Assembly (NCBI GenBank): GCA_002197995.1
Contig: NGZR01000006.1
Location: 310,001 to 374,000 of the forward strand
Length of the DNA: 64,000 bases
DNA from: Gaeumannomyces sp. JS-464
Lineage: Eukaryota > Ascomycota > Sordariomycetes > Magnaporthales > Magnaporthaceae
Direction of reading: 5' to 3'
The translations under genes and the position numbers were made by a program. The notes under the pieces were generated by a model that saw nothing but the letters and a program-made list of their open reading frames with translations, was not told where the DNA came from and ran no database searches. Shown in pieces: positions 11,615-22,920 of the stretch. Each line of letters opens with the position of its first letter. Within the stretch, counting starts at the first letter, position 1.

Positions 11615-13273
11615 AATCCGACCACCGTTTCTTTCTCTCCTGCGAGCCCTGGAAGGCCCCCACGTGCAGCTTATAGATGGAGGGCTTGCACCTCCCCCCG
11701 CCTCATCCGATTGTCCCCTCGTCCGATGTCTCCTTTCTTCGCTTCCGAAGCGAACCCGAGAACTTGTAAGGTTTCGGCTCGCGGAGGAGTGAAGTATGTA
11801 TTGGGCGAGGGATGGAATTCCCGACCAACCTACTTGTCCAATGATGTGTGAAGAAAAGAAGGAGAGTGGGCTTTGGGGCGGGAGCAGTTTTGTTTTCTAG
11901 TCCCTCGATGACTGCGGGGAGCGGCTTCTGTGTTTTCAGCTACTTTTCTCTTGTTCTCCAACGTCATCTGGAATGGGTCTTCGCTTTTACTGTCAATATT
12001 TCTTTTTCTTGTGCCGTAGACAGGGCTCTCTGAATTATTTCTTATTTGTATTATTTTTTTTTTTTTTCTCTGAGGGACTCGAGCCTGCTGATATACCTGT
12101 CGACATGTCAATATTTCGTTGCGTACCAACATTCTAAAAGGAGTATTTTCGGTCTCTTGTCTTTCATACGATGCTGCCCTCATCTCTCCTAGCTCTTGTT
12201 TCCCGTGGCTTCTCAATACCCTCCTCCCTGTTCCTAGGTAGACGTCTCCCTCTTTATCTACAGCTACGTTTTGTGAAGAAACAACATGGAGCGATCTAAA
12301 ATGTCTCTTCGCGTTTTCATTTGTGTTTCGTGCCATATCCCACCGGGAGATACACATCTTTCCCGGTCATCCTTCTAATGTATATATATATATGCTCATC
12401 TCTAGTTGATTCTACTCGAAACTAATTCATCATTGTTCCATTCAAACCGGCAGTCCCGAGGTTGCGTCACCGCAGGATACTCACCCAGATAGCACGACTC
12501 GGGCGTTAGATGGCCCCCCGCTCACAAGTCAACAAGGACCACGACGATATCATGGACCGTGCCGTGTGCGGCATCATGGAAACCATGTGGGGTCCCCGGC
12601 TGCCGCAGGGCTGGAGGATAGAAATATATCGTAACCTCTCAATGTATCCCCCTATGGCCCCTGGGACTAATCAGCGGCGGGAAACTCCCCCCGGTGGTAC
12701 CGAGGCCGACGTCCCAGCAAAGACCGGGCGATCAAAACCGTTGCCGAGCTAGCTAGCAGCTTGCTCGCAGCCGTAGCACCCTCACGCAAAGTCGAGCCCG
12801 TGCTCTGCCTAAACGAACGGCTCAACAAACGCGAGGGACTGACACGGCGTATGCGTCTTGATTGGGTGTATCCTGTTTCTATCAGATGCGGGTCAACATG
12901 CTATGCCCGCACAAAGGAAACACTATGCAAAAAAAAAAAAAAAAAAAAAAAAAACCCTAAAGGCCTAGGTGGCCAGTCTTGGGTATGAAGAGGGCAACCT
13001 ACATACCGCCACTGCCCTCGATCCCTTTGATAAAATAACGCCCACCAACCCCCGCTCCGTCGCCGTGATCATTGTCTACATAAAATGCCAATTTCATTCT
13101 TTCATGCCGTCCCCAGTTTTGCGCCGCCTCCTCGTCAGGAAAAGTGGAAAGAGAATGGGTTTTTTTTTGTATTGTAAACGCTGCTTTAGCCCATAACAGT
13201 GGAAAAACACAGTAGAAGACGAATCGAAACATGAAGAAAAAAAAAGAGACATGAAAGTAACCCAAGAAAATGC
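11615..13273. other. Spacer between PLS1 and the NIPA gene (convergent 3' ends)
   Basis: No gene recognised. Contains the PLS1 3' region, a short (TA)n run near 12380, and a long A-run at 12929. The two flanking genes converge, so only 3' untranslated sequence and terminators are expected. Confidence 0.5.
12929..12954. repeat. A26 homopolymer
   Basis: Uninterrupted run of 26 A residues in non-coding DNA, followed by CCCTAA. No retroelement body is recognisable upstream. Confidence 0.8.
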
Positions 13274-15178
13274 TCATGCAGAGGAGGCATTCCCGATACC
13301 GCCACCGCCGGCTTCAGGGTCGCCTGAGCTCGGCCCTCGTCCGCGATCTGGCCGGTCGTCCTCGTCCGGGTGGTCACGGTACGGAGGCCACTGGGGCGAG
13401 GTGGAAGGCCGACGCTGTTGCTCGTCCTCTCCCTCCTCCTCGGGCGCCTTGCCCTTGACGGGCCTGTTCCACCACCTATTCCTCCAGAGGCTGTTGATGG
13501 CATCCTGCAGGCCGCCCGAGCTCTTGCGCCGCGACGTCTTCCTGGCCTGGAACCCGGGAACCCTGTAGACCTCCTCCTCTTGCGGAACCTGCGCGGCAGG
13601 CCCGACTCTGCATCACCGTCTGTGCCCGCATCGTCCAGCCCTCCCGAGTCCCCGGCCATTATCCCCAACGGGCTCCCGCCGCTGAACCCGCGGCGCGGCG
13701 GCAGGATGTGAAGTGAAGATCCACCAGGCTCCCCCGTCGGCAGCGTCTGACTGCGGCTCCGCGCGACATTGAGGGCGGGCGATGCGGGCCGGTCGCGGTC
13801 CTCGAGCTCACCCCAGATCTCAACGCGCTCCGCCCAGCTGGTCCGCTTGGCCGAGGGCGTGAGCGACGCCCGCTTGCGCGGCGGGTCAGCGTCGACGATG
13901 CCGATCTAGTCTCGGCCCCTTCTGCGGGCGCCGAGAGCGAGGGTCTGCGGTCGCTGCCGAAAGTCTGGTAGCTATAGTGGGTAGTCGTGATGGGCAGGAC
14001 GTCATCCTCATCGCCGCCAATATCGGAGCCGAGCAGTAGGTCCTCTTCCTCCTCCTCGCCGTCCGTGTCCTCGACGAGCCCCAGCCCAGGGGCGAGCGAG
14101 GACTGACCAACAGCGGGCGGATGCTGCTCGTCGCTGAGGCGCCATGAGAGTGCCAGGACGCCCGAGAGGAGAATGACGGTTCCCAGCGAGATGAGCAGAG
14201 CCGACTTCGTGCTCAGCTTATTGGCCTGGTCGAAGTAGATGAGGCCGTCGAGGATGGCGATGATGTTGTAGATGCAGAAAACGAGCGGGTAGAGGACCGA
14301 GGTAGAGACCAGCTTCAGACCCCTGTGTAGGTAGTAGAGCTGGGTTAAGGCCAGGGCCACCAGGGTCAGAAGCAGGACCCATGACTGCCAGTGAGCGAAC
14401 TGGTTGGTTCCTCCAGACAGCGTCTTGATGACGAGCTCGACGGCGGACTTGGCGACGAGCAACGAGTGGGCGGAGAGGACGCCGCTGATGCAACCATAGG
14501 CGAGCCCTCGAGCCAGGCGGAATCGAGCATTCTGAGCCAGGGTTTGGATGCGGCTGAGGGTGTCGGTGGCGACAGCGACGGAGATGACGAGGACGGCCTG
14601 CAGGCACATCCAGACGACGAAGGGTGTGCGACCCAGCAGGGCTAGCAGCTCTTCGAGAGTGTGGGCGGGCGAGGGGATGGCGCCGAAGATGGCAATCAGT
14701 AGGGCGCCGGCGCAAACGAGGAGGGTGCCGCAGATGGACCAGCGCGTGAAGGGCTCGCCGAGGATGAGTGTGGCGCAAATGGAGTTGAAGACGAGGCCGG
14801 ACGCCTGCAGGGTCGAGAGGACGGGGAGCGGGAGGGTCGAGATCTGCACGGTGCTGCCGAGGATGTTGGAGGCGATGAACATGCCCATGCCCAGCTGCCA
14901 CCTCCTCCTGCGGTGCGGCGGTCTTCTGATGTCATGGGGGCCCTTTTCGTCTTCGAGGATGTGCGATTTGCGCTGAAGCGTGATTCCGAGGCTCTGCACT
15001 GCCGTGGACAGCAGGCCGACAAGGATTCCTATCTGCGCGAGGGAGGGTAGGCGGGTTAGCCAAGAAGAGCAACAGCAGGCCGGGGCCAGGTCGCGTGCTC
15101 CCAAGAAGCAGCCGTAGGTTGAGGCGCCGCGGCATACAGAAATACTCCCTCCAGGGAGAGATCGCCGATTGAGCCCAT
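13274..15178 (-). CDS. NIPA-type (DUF803) magnesium transporter-like membrane protein, with two frame changes in the tail
   Basis: Exon 1 is 15178-15146 (MGSIGDLSLEG), then a 113 bp intron (GTATTT...CGCAG) and exon 2 from 15032. Residues about 12-340 contain eight to nine membrane helices and the NIPA signature region (LLSTAVQSLGITLQRKSH at the start, LYYLHRGLKLVSTSVLYPLV later). Members of this family carry Mg2+ or regulate membrane traffic at the plasma membrane or endosomes. An acidic stretch (about 370-400) begins a long soluble tail. The tail changes reading frame near 13905 and again near 13600: the second and third frames continue with normal composition (AKRTSWAERVEIWGEL, then EEEVYRVPGFQARKTSRR, AINSLWRNRWW) to a stop at 13274. 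Adding one base at each break makes the total divisible by three (about 597 residues). The second break lies at a CC run and is probably a sequence error; the first could also be a missed intron. Confidence 0.85.
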
Positions 15179-17055
15179 TGCGCTGGGGGCGGCGGGCGAG
15201 GTATCATGGGTCGGCCGTGGGGAAACTGAAAACGTGCACAAGCTTCGCATAGCACCACCGCCTGCGTCCCGGTCCTCCTCTTTCAGCCTCGGGAAGCGTT
15301 TTGAAGGGCTGTTTGTTCCGACAGGGCGGCGACTCTGGGCAAGTTGGGTGCTGGCTGATGGTCTGTAGGTTGGTTGGGTCGGGAGACACGACACAGGTAT
15401 TCTAGTAGCCAGAGCGGCTGAGGCAACAAAGAAGACGTAGGAAATGAAGTGGTACGAGGCAGTCGAGGACGGTGAGAGTCGGTCAGTCGGGGCGGCGGCA
15501 GTGGATGCGCGCCCCTCGTATGTCAACCACAGGAGGGAAACGGCGGACGGGGTTGGGTGTGGTCTGGCCCGTGTGGCCCGTGGTCGAGCTCTCAACAAGC
15601 AGCAGCGCTCGATGATGGCGGCAGCTGAGCGGGTGGGTTTTGGGGGTGGTGACGCGCTGACTTGGGGCCCTGGCCTGGGGTCCGGGTCAGCAGCGATCCA
15701 AGCTGCGGGTTTTGGACAGAAGCGACACAGCGTTTGATTGTGCACGGCAAGAAGCAGGCCGCAAATGTCGCAACGCGCGGGCGTGTGTTGGGCGGCAGGC
15801 GCTTCACTCTGTCTCTGTGCCTGGGCCAGCGACCGGGGGCAGCGAAACATCCGGTCGCGAGTGATCGCAGTTGCAGCCAGGGTAGGGAGGGGCCCTGCAT
15901 CCGACTTGACGCAGCTACCTAGACAGCCGTGTCGTGGCGGTGTCTGACTGCCCCCAGACGAAAGCCCAGTCCGCCTCTGCAGCGTAACACTGGCGGCGGA
16001 GCACCCGCGAATGGCACGTGACGCATGCCGCATCCGGGGTTCACGCGCCACGGCCACTTGAGCCTGCCATTGACTCCCGATCTCGACACTTGCTTGGCAG
16101 GGGCCTGCCCTGCTTTTTTCATTTTTTTTCACCGCCGCCTCTCCCAGCGTCTCGGTCCTCCCGCCAGGTCCGTCGCTGGGCTGGACAAGACGCTTGCTGG
16201 TGTCTTCAGCCGGAAGCTTCTTGCCGGGCCGGCTGCTTTAGGACATTTTCTATCCGCGGCCAGTTTTCCGATATTTGTTTGGTTTTTGAATTCCGCTAGC
16301 AAGCGAAAGATATTCAGGGGCAAGGGCATGCGAAGGCGCACCCAGCCAGACCCAGCCCTGTGCACGCCATCGTTCAAACAACTCTAACATGACCTACCTA
16401 CTTTTTGCTTGTCTCTTAGGCTTAGCTGCGCAGGCCGTATACGCGGAATGACAGTTACCAAATGCCAAGTCGAGTCGAGTGACGAAGGGCAAGCGCATTC
16501 ACTCAGTCGTACTACAACCAATAGCTAGATAACACAGCATGTTGCATGGAGTATGGGTTTAGATTGATAGGTTCAGTGTTGATACATTGCTCTTTCGCAT
16601 ACAGCATGCTCACGGGTTGATAGTATCTGGTGCTTCAGGGGGTTTGCTTCGGAGAATCCCTTTCCGAATACATTCGTATGCTTGGTATACTTACAGTTGT
16701 ACTCATTCTGGACACGTTCTCTAAATTGAATTTTTTCGGTATGCTGGTGTGTGTTGGTATTGGTTTAGACCTATAGGATAGGCGCACGATCAACAAGTAC
16801 GCCTGTGCAGTTGAAGAGAAAGAGGGGAAGGAAAGTGAGATGGAGAAAAAGAATCTAGAGGAAAAGGGATGGAGGGAAAATGCATCAAGCGAAGACGTGA
16901 GTGAGCTTACCCGTTGTCAGTCCAAGGCAACAGTGTCTGCCCTTCGCCCGGTACGGCCTCTCGTTGCGGCCCTCTGATCATGGGGTTGTGTCACAGGGAT
17001 CATTCCGAGTACTTATAACTCACCTGATCCGTGTCGTACCAGTTGTGCTCGTCGT
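15179..17055. other. Spacer upstream of the NIPA gene, no gene recognised
   Basis: A long minus-strand open stretch (about 15056-16132) runs over the NIPA first exon, but its composition is Arg/Pro/Ser-rich with no domain, so it is read as untranslated or promoter sequence. From 16380 to 16900 the composition is balanced and no coding signal is seen. Confidence 0.45.
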
Positions 17056-18207
17056 TCAAAACCCGACCAAGCCGCCCAAACCGTCTAAGTCATATGGGCG
17101 ACCCTCGTCGCCCTCGTCGAGATCCGTGATTATTCTATAAGATCCATTGGAGCACTGCTGTGCCGTCGCCAAAGCTTCGACGGGAAACGACAGCCCATGG
17201 GCAGCCTTTACCGCCTCCTGCTGATTAGCATACGCCCGTGGGGCCCCGATCAGATTCTTATCTCTGATAATTCCGGCAACGCCGAGGAAGCGGGTCAGAA
17301 CATGCGAAGCCTTCGGGGATTGTCTTTCGTGGTTTTGAAAGGTACTCACCGCGCTCTTGAGCCGATGGCCGGGAAAGTTCGAGCCGGTGTCGTTGATCTC
17401 GCTTTGGATGCGCTTTGCATCGTCGATGATGTCGTCCCAACACTTCTTCTCCGCTTGTGTGAGCGCACTGGTGTGATCGTGCATCCTGTCGAGAATGTTC
17501 ACTATCGCATCAACACTCTCCTTGGCGGCCTGTCTCGAGGTAATTGGACCCTGCGGCTGGACATAGACACCATCTGCAAAGTCGCCTAATACCATCACTG
17601 GCAGCTTTGCCAGTGGACCGACGTTGCTAGGATCCGTTTCCGCGGGCTCCAAAAATATGTTGGCCTCTGTGAGGTCGTTTTGGTGAATGCCAGGGCTACC
17701 GTCGCCCAGCAGCAACTTCTCGAGAGCCTGGAACATTCTCGCCACGAATCTCGCCCCGAAGGCCGGTGGGATGGCAAGCCGCGAGGCTTTCCATGCCTTC
17801 GTGAGATCTGACAGGCTTCCTAGAGAATAATATCTCCAGTACGTTAGACCAGCACCTCCCGCGGCGCCCTGGTGGACCAACCAGGCAAATTGCCTGGGGA
17901 GGTGTCTGGTTGCTCCCTTGGAGCTGCCGAACCATGCCCGCCTCCTTCTGTACACCCAGTTCGTGCCCCTGCATCCCAGTGGGATCGAACGCCTTGACCA
18001 CCGCATGTCTGAGACCAGCTGTGCCAACACCCTTCGTGCGGGCAATGCAAACGTTATCCTTGCCGGCCGCGATATGCCTCTGCGCCGTAGCGGGGGCTCC
18101 TCTGGTGTCACTTTCATGGTATCGTCTTTCACCAAGACAACCCACTTGGGATTGCTTGGCACTCGTCCATGGTGACTGACCTGTTGTGGGACGCTGAAGA
18201 CCGGCAT
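17056..18207 (-). CDS. Protein-kinase-like protein (frame interrupted twice)
   Basis: The minus-strand reading ends at 17056. The C-lobe is in one frame: SLGSLSDL, then a catalytic loop IHQNDLTEANIFL (catalytic Asp and metal-binding Asn kept at normal spacing, HRD replaced by H-Q-N-D) and VLGDFADG, where DFG has become DFA. The N-lobe lies in a different frame between about 18085 and 17905: it contains AVVKAFDP (candidate beta-3 Lys) and GVQKEAGMVRQL (candidate helix-C Glu). Switching out and back occurs at a CCCCC run near 18097 and a CCCC run near 17900, i.e. one base short and one base long, so the whole is about 383 residues. The start at 18207 (MPVFSVPQQ) is the first ATG; the N-terminus may contain an intron. 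It resembles the diverged kinase-like proteins common in Pezizomycotina. Substrate and role are unknown. The C-terminal 80 residues are unrecognised. Confidence 0.6.
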   Translation of the reverse strand: MPVFSVPQQVSHHGRVPSNPKWVVLVKDDTMKVTPEEPPLRRRGISRPARITFALPARRVLAQLVSDMRWSRRSIPLGCRGTNWVYRRRRAWFGSSKGATRHLPRQFAWLVHQGAAGGAGLTYWRYYSLGSLSDLTKAWKASRLAIPPAFGARFVARMFQALEKLLLGDGSPGIHQNDLTEANIFLEPAETDPSNVGPLAKLPVMVLGDFADGVYVQPQGPITSRQAAKESVDAIVNILDRMHDHTSALTQAEKKCWDDIIDDAKRIQSEINDTGSNFPGHRLKSAVSTFQNHERQSPKASHVLTRFLGVAGIIRDKNLIGAPRAYANQQEAVKAAHGLSFPVEALATAQQCSNGSYRIITDLDEGDEGRPYDLDGLGGLVGF

Positions 18208-19408
18208 CGTATTGGCAGCGAGCGGTCTGCTCCAGTAAATGTTATTCCCAGGGAGGTGTCGCTCTCACTTGTCCGGCCAGAGACCGAGTGTCTGCTCTGC
18301 TGGTTGATGTCTCTTCTCGAAGCCAACGCCATCTGGAGAGGGTATATGCCTTCAGATAAATATACAGGAGCCCTTGGCGAGCTCGGCGCCCACAAGAGGT
18401 CCAGGATTGTAGATCCCCATTGCCTTCGAGGACGGCTCAAGGAGCAGACAGCGTAGTAGCACATGACCAACACAGCGTTCAGATGAGAATGCCATTGTTG
18501 AGCAATGGGGAGCAAAGGATAACGTCGTCCGGATAGGGGCTAGCTCCTCCCTGTCGTCCAGGTTTATTGTAAGGAAGTCTCTGATAAAGAAACTGTTATG
18601 AGGAGGGCAATACCATTGTTGGGTAGGGAGAGACACAACAAGCCTTCTTCCCGATGGAGACTAGTTTGGCTCTGTCCATCCATAATGTGAACCATCAACG
18701 GCTCCTCGGGGAGAGACAGGATGGAGCATATGGGCTTTTGTTTTAGAGACTTGGGCACGAGGAATACAGTTGATCTACGAAAAAAAGAATCATCACTCTT
18801 TGTGATGTTAGAGACATCTTTGTGTGAGGGACGTCATCTGACTGTCGCGATGTTTTCAGTCAGGGGCTGCATCGTGATAAGGGGCTTGTCCGGATACGGC
18901 AATTGGATTTTTCGCCCCTTTTTGTTGCACTGCGCCACAGGATGACGCCACAACGACCGAGGGATGTGGCTAGTGAGCGATTACGCACGGGGCAACAGCA
19001 ACTTTGCGGGCGCGAGTCTGTTTCGACGTTTGAAGTGGGGCTGGGCTGCCCGCCCCAGCGTGCGCCGCCAGCCCAGCAGCGGTCGCCCCGTCATTCCGCC
19101 AAGCGAAGCTGGCCGGGCGGCGGTGCAATGCCGAAAGCTCTCCGCTGAAGCTCGTGAACCAGTGATACAGTCCAACTTACGTTGCCGACCCCGAGCCAAC
19201 TTACCAAGCAACCCCCATCAAAGTGCTCCCCATCCCGCTGATAAATCCTACTTGCCGACCGACCGGAGCTTCAAAAAGAAAAAAGAAAAAAAAGGTCACG
19301 CGCAGCCACCGCCCGAAACCTCGGCCAGGCGCGTCCTCCCCGAATTGCCGAATCAAACCTGCATCGCACGCAGCGTCCCCTCCCCGCGCCACGTCGCCGC
19401 CGCCCATC
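18208..19408. other. Divergent spacer between the kinase-like gene and V-ATPase subunit E
   Basis: Promoter region for two divergently transcribed genes. No third gene recognised; the short open frames on both strands lack domain content. Confidence 0.5.
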
Positions 19409-20358
19409 ATGTCTCAAGTCCACGCCCTGTCCGACGACCAGGTAAGTTTCGCGCACGTCGGGGAGCCAGCACTACTCGGTAGCCTTGCGGGGAGGAAAGA
19501 TGGCGAAGCTGTTTCCCTGGCGCAAGATTGGGGAGGGAAAAAGATTGGCACAGAGGTAACTAACAACATGGCCCAACCCCCGCCACCCACCAAACCAGGT
19601 CGGACAGGAGCTCCGCAAGATGACGGCCTTCATCAAGCAGGAGGCCATGGAGAAGGCGCGCGAGATCGAGATCAAGGCCAACGAGGAGTTCGCCATCGAG
19701 AAGTCCAAGCTCGTGCGGCAGGAGACGGACGCCATGGACGGCGCCTACGAGAAGAAGTTCAAGCAGGCCACCATGTCGCAGCAGATCACGCGCTCCACCG
19801 TCGCCAACAAGACCCGCCTCAAGGTCCTGGCCGCCCGCCAGGAGATGCTCGACGCCATCTTCGACCAGGCCCAGAAGCAGCTGGCCGAGGGCGCAAAGGA
19901 CAAGGCCAGGTACAGGGACGTGCTCAAGAACCTGCTGCTCGAGGGCTTCTACGCCCTCCACGAGCCCGTCCTGCAGGTCCGCGCCCGCAAGGCCGACCAC
20001 GACGTCGTCAAGTCCGCCATAGACGACGCCGTCAAGGAGTACAAGGCGGCGCTGGGGACCGACCTCAAGGCCTCCATCGACGAGTCGAGCCCGGTCCCCG
20101 AAGGAAGGTTAGTAGCAGTCCCCCCCCCTCTTTTGCTCGCATTCTGCTTTATGGCTTTGCTCTTCGATTATATCACACAGTTGTTCTAACCCCTGACTCC
20201 CCGACAGCGCCGGAGGTGTCATGATCCTGGGCGGAGACGGCAAGATCGAGATCGACAACACGTTCGAGGCGCGGCTGTCCATCCTCAGCACTAGCGCCTT
20301 GCCAGCCATGAGGCAGGCCCTGTTCGGCGCGAACCCAAACCGGAAGTTCTTCGACTGA
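19409..20358 (+). CDS. vma-4: V-type proton ATPase subunit E
   Basis: Three exons, 19409-19441, 19599-20107 and 20208-20358, give 230 residues, the standard size of fungal subunit E. Exon 1 encodes MSQVHALSDDQ and is followed by GTAAGT; exon 2 begins VGQELRKMTAFIKQEAMEKA; exon 3 encodes SAGGVMILGGDGKIEIDNTF and ends RKFFD. The N-terminal half is a long charged helix (residues about 8-110) that with subunit G makes a peripheral stalk; the C-terminal globular part contacts the V1 head. The V-ATPase acidifies the vacuole and endosomes. Splice sites are canonical and no frame break is seen. A longer reading starting upstream at 19223 ignores the first intron and is not the gene. Confidence 0.97.
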
Positions 20359-20642
20359 GCAAAGTGAGGAAGATAGCTTGGACACTCTTTGACAACAAAA
20401 AGCCAACTACTATTATCATGTGACTACGGTGGTCCGTACGTCCAGATCCACAAAACGCCCATTGCATGGGCGTAGTGTTTGGACCTGTGTGGGCATCTCT
20501 CTTGTTTTCTTTTTAGAAGTCTGTGTATGATGCGTTTTGCACACATTGTTTTCCCGCATCTTGGGGTCATGTGAGAACCATTTAAGGAGCCAGATCGTAC
20601 GGCAGCGTCTTTTTGCGACTTCCTTTGCCCTACTCGACCCAA

Positions 20643-22920
20643 CTAAGAAGTCCGCACATGGATGTTGGTATCGTCTCGCTTACTGGATGCGGACATGATC
20701 TTTGCCTGGAACATCTTCTTGATGTCCTGCTGCTTGAGCCCCGTCGCCATGTCGTCAAGCAGCAAGCCCCCGTCGTAGATGCTCGTCTTGGGCGGCGGCC
20801 GCGTCCGCACCGTGTACTTGATCCGGTCTCGGATCCAGTCCGCCAGCGTCTTGGAGTCCAGCCTCGAGGACTGGCCCGCGCCCGTGGCGTAGATCTTGCG
20901 CCATATCAGCTCGACCTTGTGGTGCAGCCGGTCCAGCTGCGCGTCCAGGTCCTCGACGGTGCGGTCGAGGCCGTCGCCCAACGCGACGTCTAGGAACCTC
21001 AGCATGCCCGCTAGCTCCTTGTAGTCTGTCTCGTGGTTGACGAGGAAGACGCCGGACCCCAGGCGGTCAATGAGGGCCTGGATATCGATCCCTCGGTCCG
21101 GCGCGCGCCTTGCATACTCTGGGTCGTCGAAGAAGCACACGGCCGCTAGCCTCCGTTCCAGATCCAAGAGCCATGGCTGGCCTGTGTCAGGCCCGATACA
21201 GCCGATAGCCTGCCACCGCAGATGCGATGGTTGGACATTGGAGTGAAAACATTTGGCCACGTCGTAGCACTGTTGAAGTTAGGGTTGTTAACGTCGCTGA
21301 AATGCCCCATGCCACCGCAGCAGATAAAGACGATACCAACGGGGTACTTACAAAAGTATTCCAGTCGTCCTCTGTGACAGACTCGACAAGGGCTTCCAGT
21401 GCGGCCCGATAGCTAACCACAACCGTGACGTTTTCGACAACAACCCTGTCGAGGCCAAGTTGAAGTAGTATCTGGGTCGCGAGCGTGATGGTGGATAATG
21501 GGAGCGGGTGAACTTTGCCGCTACATCCCGAGCGACAGAGGGCCGCGATTAGCTGCAAGACTGATATCAGGTTCGACCAGTCCCTGCCGGCGTAGTAACC
21601 CACAACCTCTTCGTCCAGAGACATTTTTGCCGAGATGTTGTCTCCCAAGCTCTGCCTCTTGCACCCCAGCGACTGAAAGAGCTCAGATAGGAGCGCCTCG
21701 TCGACGCGGCGGCCCAGGCTGTCGTCGCCGAGCTCGGAAGAAGCCTCCATGGCAGCCGAGGCCGTCAGGACGTACTGCTCCCGAAGCCTCCCGTCCTGCT
21801 CCAGCGGCACCTGCTTGAGGATCCAGAGGAAGAGCTCGTCGGGGAGCGGCTGCTGCTGCTGGGGTTGCAGCTGCGAGCCCCGTCTCACCAGCTGCTCGGG
21901 GAGGCCCGCCAAGAAGTGCTGGTCTCTGGTGCCGACGGCCTTGAGGAGGCGCCAGCGGCCGGTTGCGCAGTGCTTGGGGAATAATGGGCGCGGCTGCTTA
22001 GCACTGACGACAGGGTCCAAGTCCCGCCCGAAAAAGTAGACACACCTACGACTCACGTCGGTCGCCTCGGTTCGCTTGATGGCCTGCTTTAGTTTCGCCT
22101 TGCCCTTGGCTTTCCCAGCGACGGCCCCGTTACCATTACCGCTGGCCTCGTCATCGTCATTGTCTGGAATGTACTCCTCCAGATTCCTAACTAGCGCCTC
22201 CTCGCCGTCGTCGTCGTGTGCATTGATGTGGTTGGACGGCGAGGAGAACGGCGACGACCCGTCCCGGCGGCCGGTTCCGCCCACCACCACAGTACCGCCA
22301 ACTCCACCACCGGCGCCGCGGTCGGAGAGCAGGGCCTCAGCCCTCTGGCCGCTGGCCTCGGCGTCCAGGTCGGCCTGGTTCAGGCGCAGCAGCGCCGACA
22401 TGTCGTATTTGTGCGCCTGCTGGAGCCGCTTGGCGCGGATGGTCAGCGGCGTGCTCGCGATCGCCGTGCGCTTTGCCGCCCTGGGCGTCGCGGGGCCGTC
22501 CTTGTCTTTGCGGCCGCCTCCTCCTCCCGCCGCGACGGCGGCCCGTTCGGGGTTGGTGCGCCGCCATATCGCGTCGACGTCCTCGAGCGAGTCGTCCGAG
22601 TCGCTGCCGTCTGATGAGCCCTCGTCGTCCGAGGCCTGGATGACGGCGTCGCGCGGCCTCGGCGCCTGCTGTTGGGGCCGGCTGCGGCGGGCTCGGTGTG
22701 GCGGATGCGTCCGAGCCGGCGCGGGGGCTGGGCGTAGGTGCGGCCTGGACTGGTGGCGGCGCTGAGCCTGCGGCGGCGTGACGATCGACGAGGGCGGCGA
22801 AGATAGTGTGGACGACCCGGAGCTGGGCTGCACTGGGAGCGAGGGCGGCGGGGCGGCGGCGGGCTTTCGCGGCGGGGCAGGCCTGAAGAAGGTCCTGATA
22901 TCTCTGGCTTTGCCTGCCAT
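20643..22920 (-). CDS. Conserved-looking nuclear-type protein of unknown function, degenerate PIP box at N-terminus
   Basis: Two exons, 22920-21352 and 21269-20643, separated by an 82 bp intron (GTAAGT...CAACAG, phase 0), give 731 residues. I do not recognise the family. Residues 1-260 are disordered and rich in Pro, Ser, Gly and acidic patches; the extreme N-terminus, ARDIRTFF at residues 5-12, has the spacing of a PCNA-interacting (PIP) motif with Ala in place of Gln. From about residue 300 (RRCVYFFGRDLDPV) onwards the composition is that of a folded, largely helical protein (DELFLWILKQVPLEQDGRLREQY, RLDSKTLADWIRDRIKYTVR). The tail converges on V-ATPase subunit E with a 284 bp gap. A role in replication or DNA repair is only an inference from the PIP-like motif and basic/acidic N-terminus. 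Confidence 0.85.

Noticed and set aside
12929..12960. A26 followed by CCCTAA as a retroposon tail or telomere repeat
   Set aside because: A single CCCTAA and no element body or target duplication; left as a simple homopolymer.
15056..16132. 358-codon minus-strand reading upstream of the NIPA gene
   Set aside because: Runs across the NIPA first exon and intron and has Pro/Arg/Ser-rich composition without domain.
19223..20224. 333-codon plus-strand reading overlapping the V-ATPase subunit E gene
   Set aside because: Out of frame with the conserved subunit and reads through its introns.
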